Below, one piece after another: positions 15,282-15,451 of a DNA stretch of 15,451 nt. The notes below the pieces were generated by a model. The model did no database searches. It was not told the origin of the DNA and worked only from the letters and a program-made list of their open reading frames with translations. Within the stretch, counting starts at the first letter, position 1; each line of letters starts with the position of its first letter. This DNA is from Sphingobium sp. (GTDB lineage: Bacteria; Pseudomonadota; Alphaproteobacteria; Sphingomonadales; Sphingomonadaceae). The DNA lies in NCBI GenBank assembly GCA_030148625.1, contig JASBTC010000242.1:1-15451 (forward strand). Reading direction: 5' to 3'. Position numbers and translations under genes: made by a program.

Positions 15282-15401
15282 GCCTGCTCCCCGTTTTCCA
15301 CGATCCGCGCCCGCCCTTCGCCATCATGGCTTCCCCCGGCGGCGCGCGCGGATTAGTCCTGCCCGCGCGGCACAACGCCAGAACAAAGAGATAGGCAGCC
15401 C

Positions 15402-15416
15402 ATAGCCGCAAGCTAT
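15402..15416 (-). promoter_or_regulatory. LysR-type operator-like site 3, upstream of the S12-amidase operon
   Basis: Read toward the S12 gene the sequence is ATAGCTTGCGGCTAT, matching site 2 at 13 of 15 positions. The symmetry is better than in the other copies: CATAGC and GCTATG are perfect 6-bp arms around 5 bases. It is a T-N11-A element centred about 128 bases before the start codon. It also lies about 20 bases before a possible plus-strand start at 15437, so it could serve a divergent pair. The remainder of 15282-15436 holds no gene I can support. Confidence 0.65.
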
Positions 15417-15436
15417 GCACGCAACCGGGGGATCCA

Positions 15437-15451
15437 ATGCAGAGCAACCGC
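15437..15451 (+). CDS. Possible start of a divergent gene, cut by window end
   Basis: ATG at 15437 opens MQSNR and is preceded by GGGGGA with 4 bases between. Only five codons are visible, so this is a guess from the ribosome-binding-like sequence and from its position facing away from the S12-amidase operon. The product cannot be identified. Confidence 0.3.

Noticed and set aside
12036..15356. Open frame of 1106 codons on the plus strand
   Set aside because: It is antisense to the amidase and S12 genes, which carry complete catalytic motifs. The translation is Arg/His/Gly/Ala-rich without domains, an artefact of high GC.

Overview
The window looks like the chromosome of a GC-rich alphaproteobacterium, most probably a sphingomonad (Sphingomonas, Sphingopyxis or Novosphingobium type). 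This rests on the strong C/G third-position bias, the sphingomonad style of the TonB-dependent receptor and secreted S12 hydrolases, and the dispersed hairpin repeats between genes. No rRNA, tRNA, CRISPR array, transposase or phage gene was seen. The window is densely coding; the longest non-coding gaps are about 215 bases (2167-2383) and about 155-170 bases (7168-7320, 11830-11996, 15282-15436).

Layout. At the left edge is the 3' part of a TonB-dependent outer-membrane receptor (+), closed by a strong terminator and a small cluster of ATTCCCGC-type palindromes. Next come four minus-strand genes, in transcription order: a LysR-type regulator, a DUF1611 protein matching D-glutamate N-acetyltransferase DgcN, an enolase-superfamily epimerase matching N-acetyl-D-glutamate racemase DgcA (overlapping dgcN by 16 bases), and an exported amidohydrolase. 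Divergent from the regulator is a plus-strand operon: an exported D-aminoacylase-like deacylase, a DAACS-family symporter (4-base ATGA overlap) and an exported S12 serine hydrolase resembling D-aminopeptidase. A long inverted repeat separates this operon from a convergent minus-strand pair: a second exported S12 hydrolase followed by an exported amidase with an extra C-terminal CHRD-like domain. A new plus-strand gene may begin in the last 15 bases.

How the genes may work together (inference). The five hydrolases all carry signal peptides, whereas DgcN and DgcA do not. A coherent reading is a scavenging route for D-amino-acid-containing peptides, N-acyl-D-amino acids or peptidoglycan fragments. 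The receptor would bring material across the outer membrane and the periplasmic hydrolases would free D-glutamate or related acids. The symporter, which keeps the arginine associated with acidic substrates, would import them. DgcN and DgcA would then convert D-Glu to N-acetyl-L-Glu in the cytosol.

The most striking observation is a 15-base LysR-type operator-like element (consensus ATARCYKRCGKCTAT, a T-N11-A dyad). It occurs three times, upstream of dgcN, of the deacylase operon and of the S12-amidase operon, each time in the same orientation relative to the gene it precedes. It suggests that the local LysR protein controls all three transcription units as one regulon.
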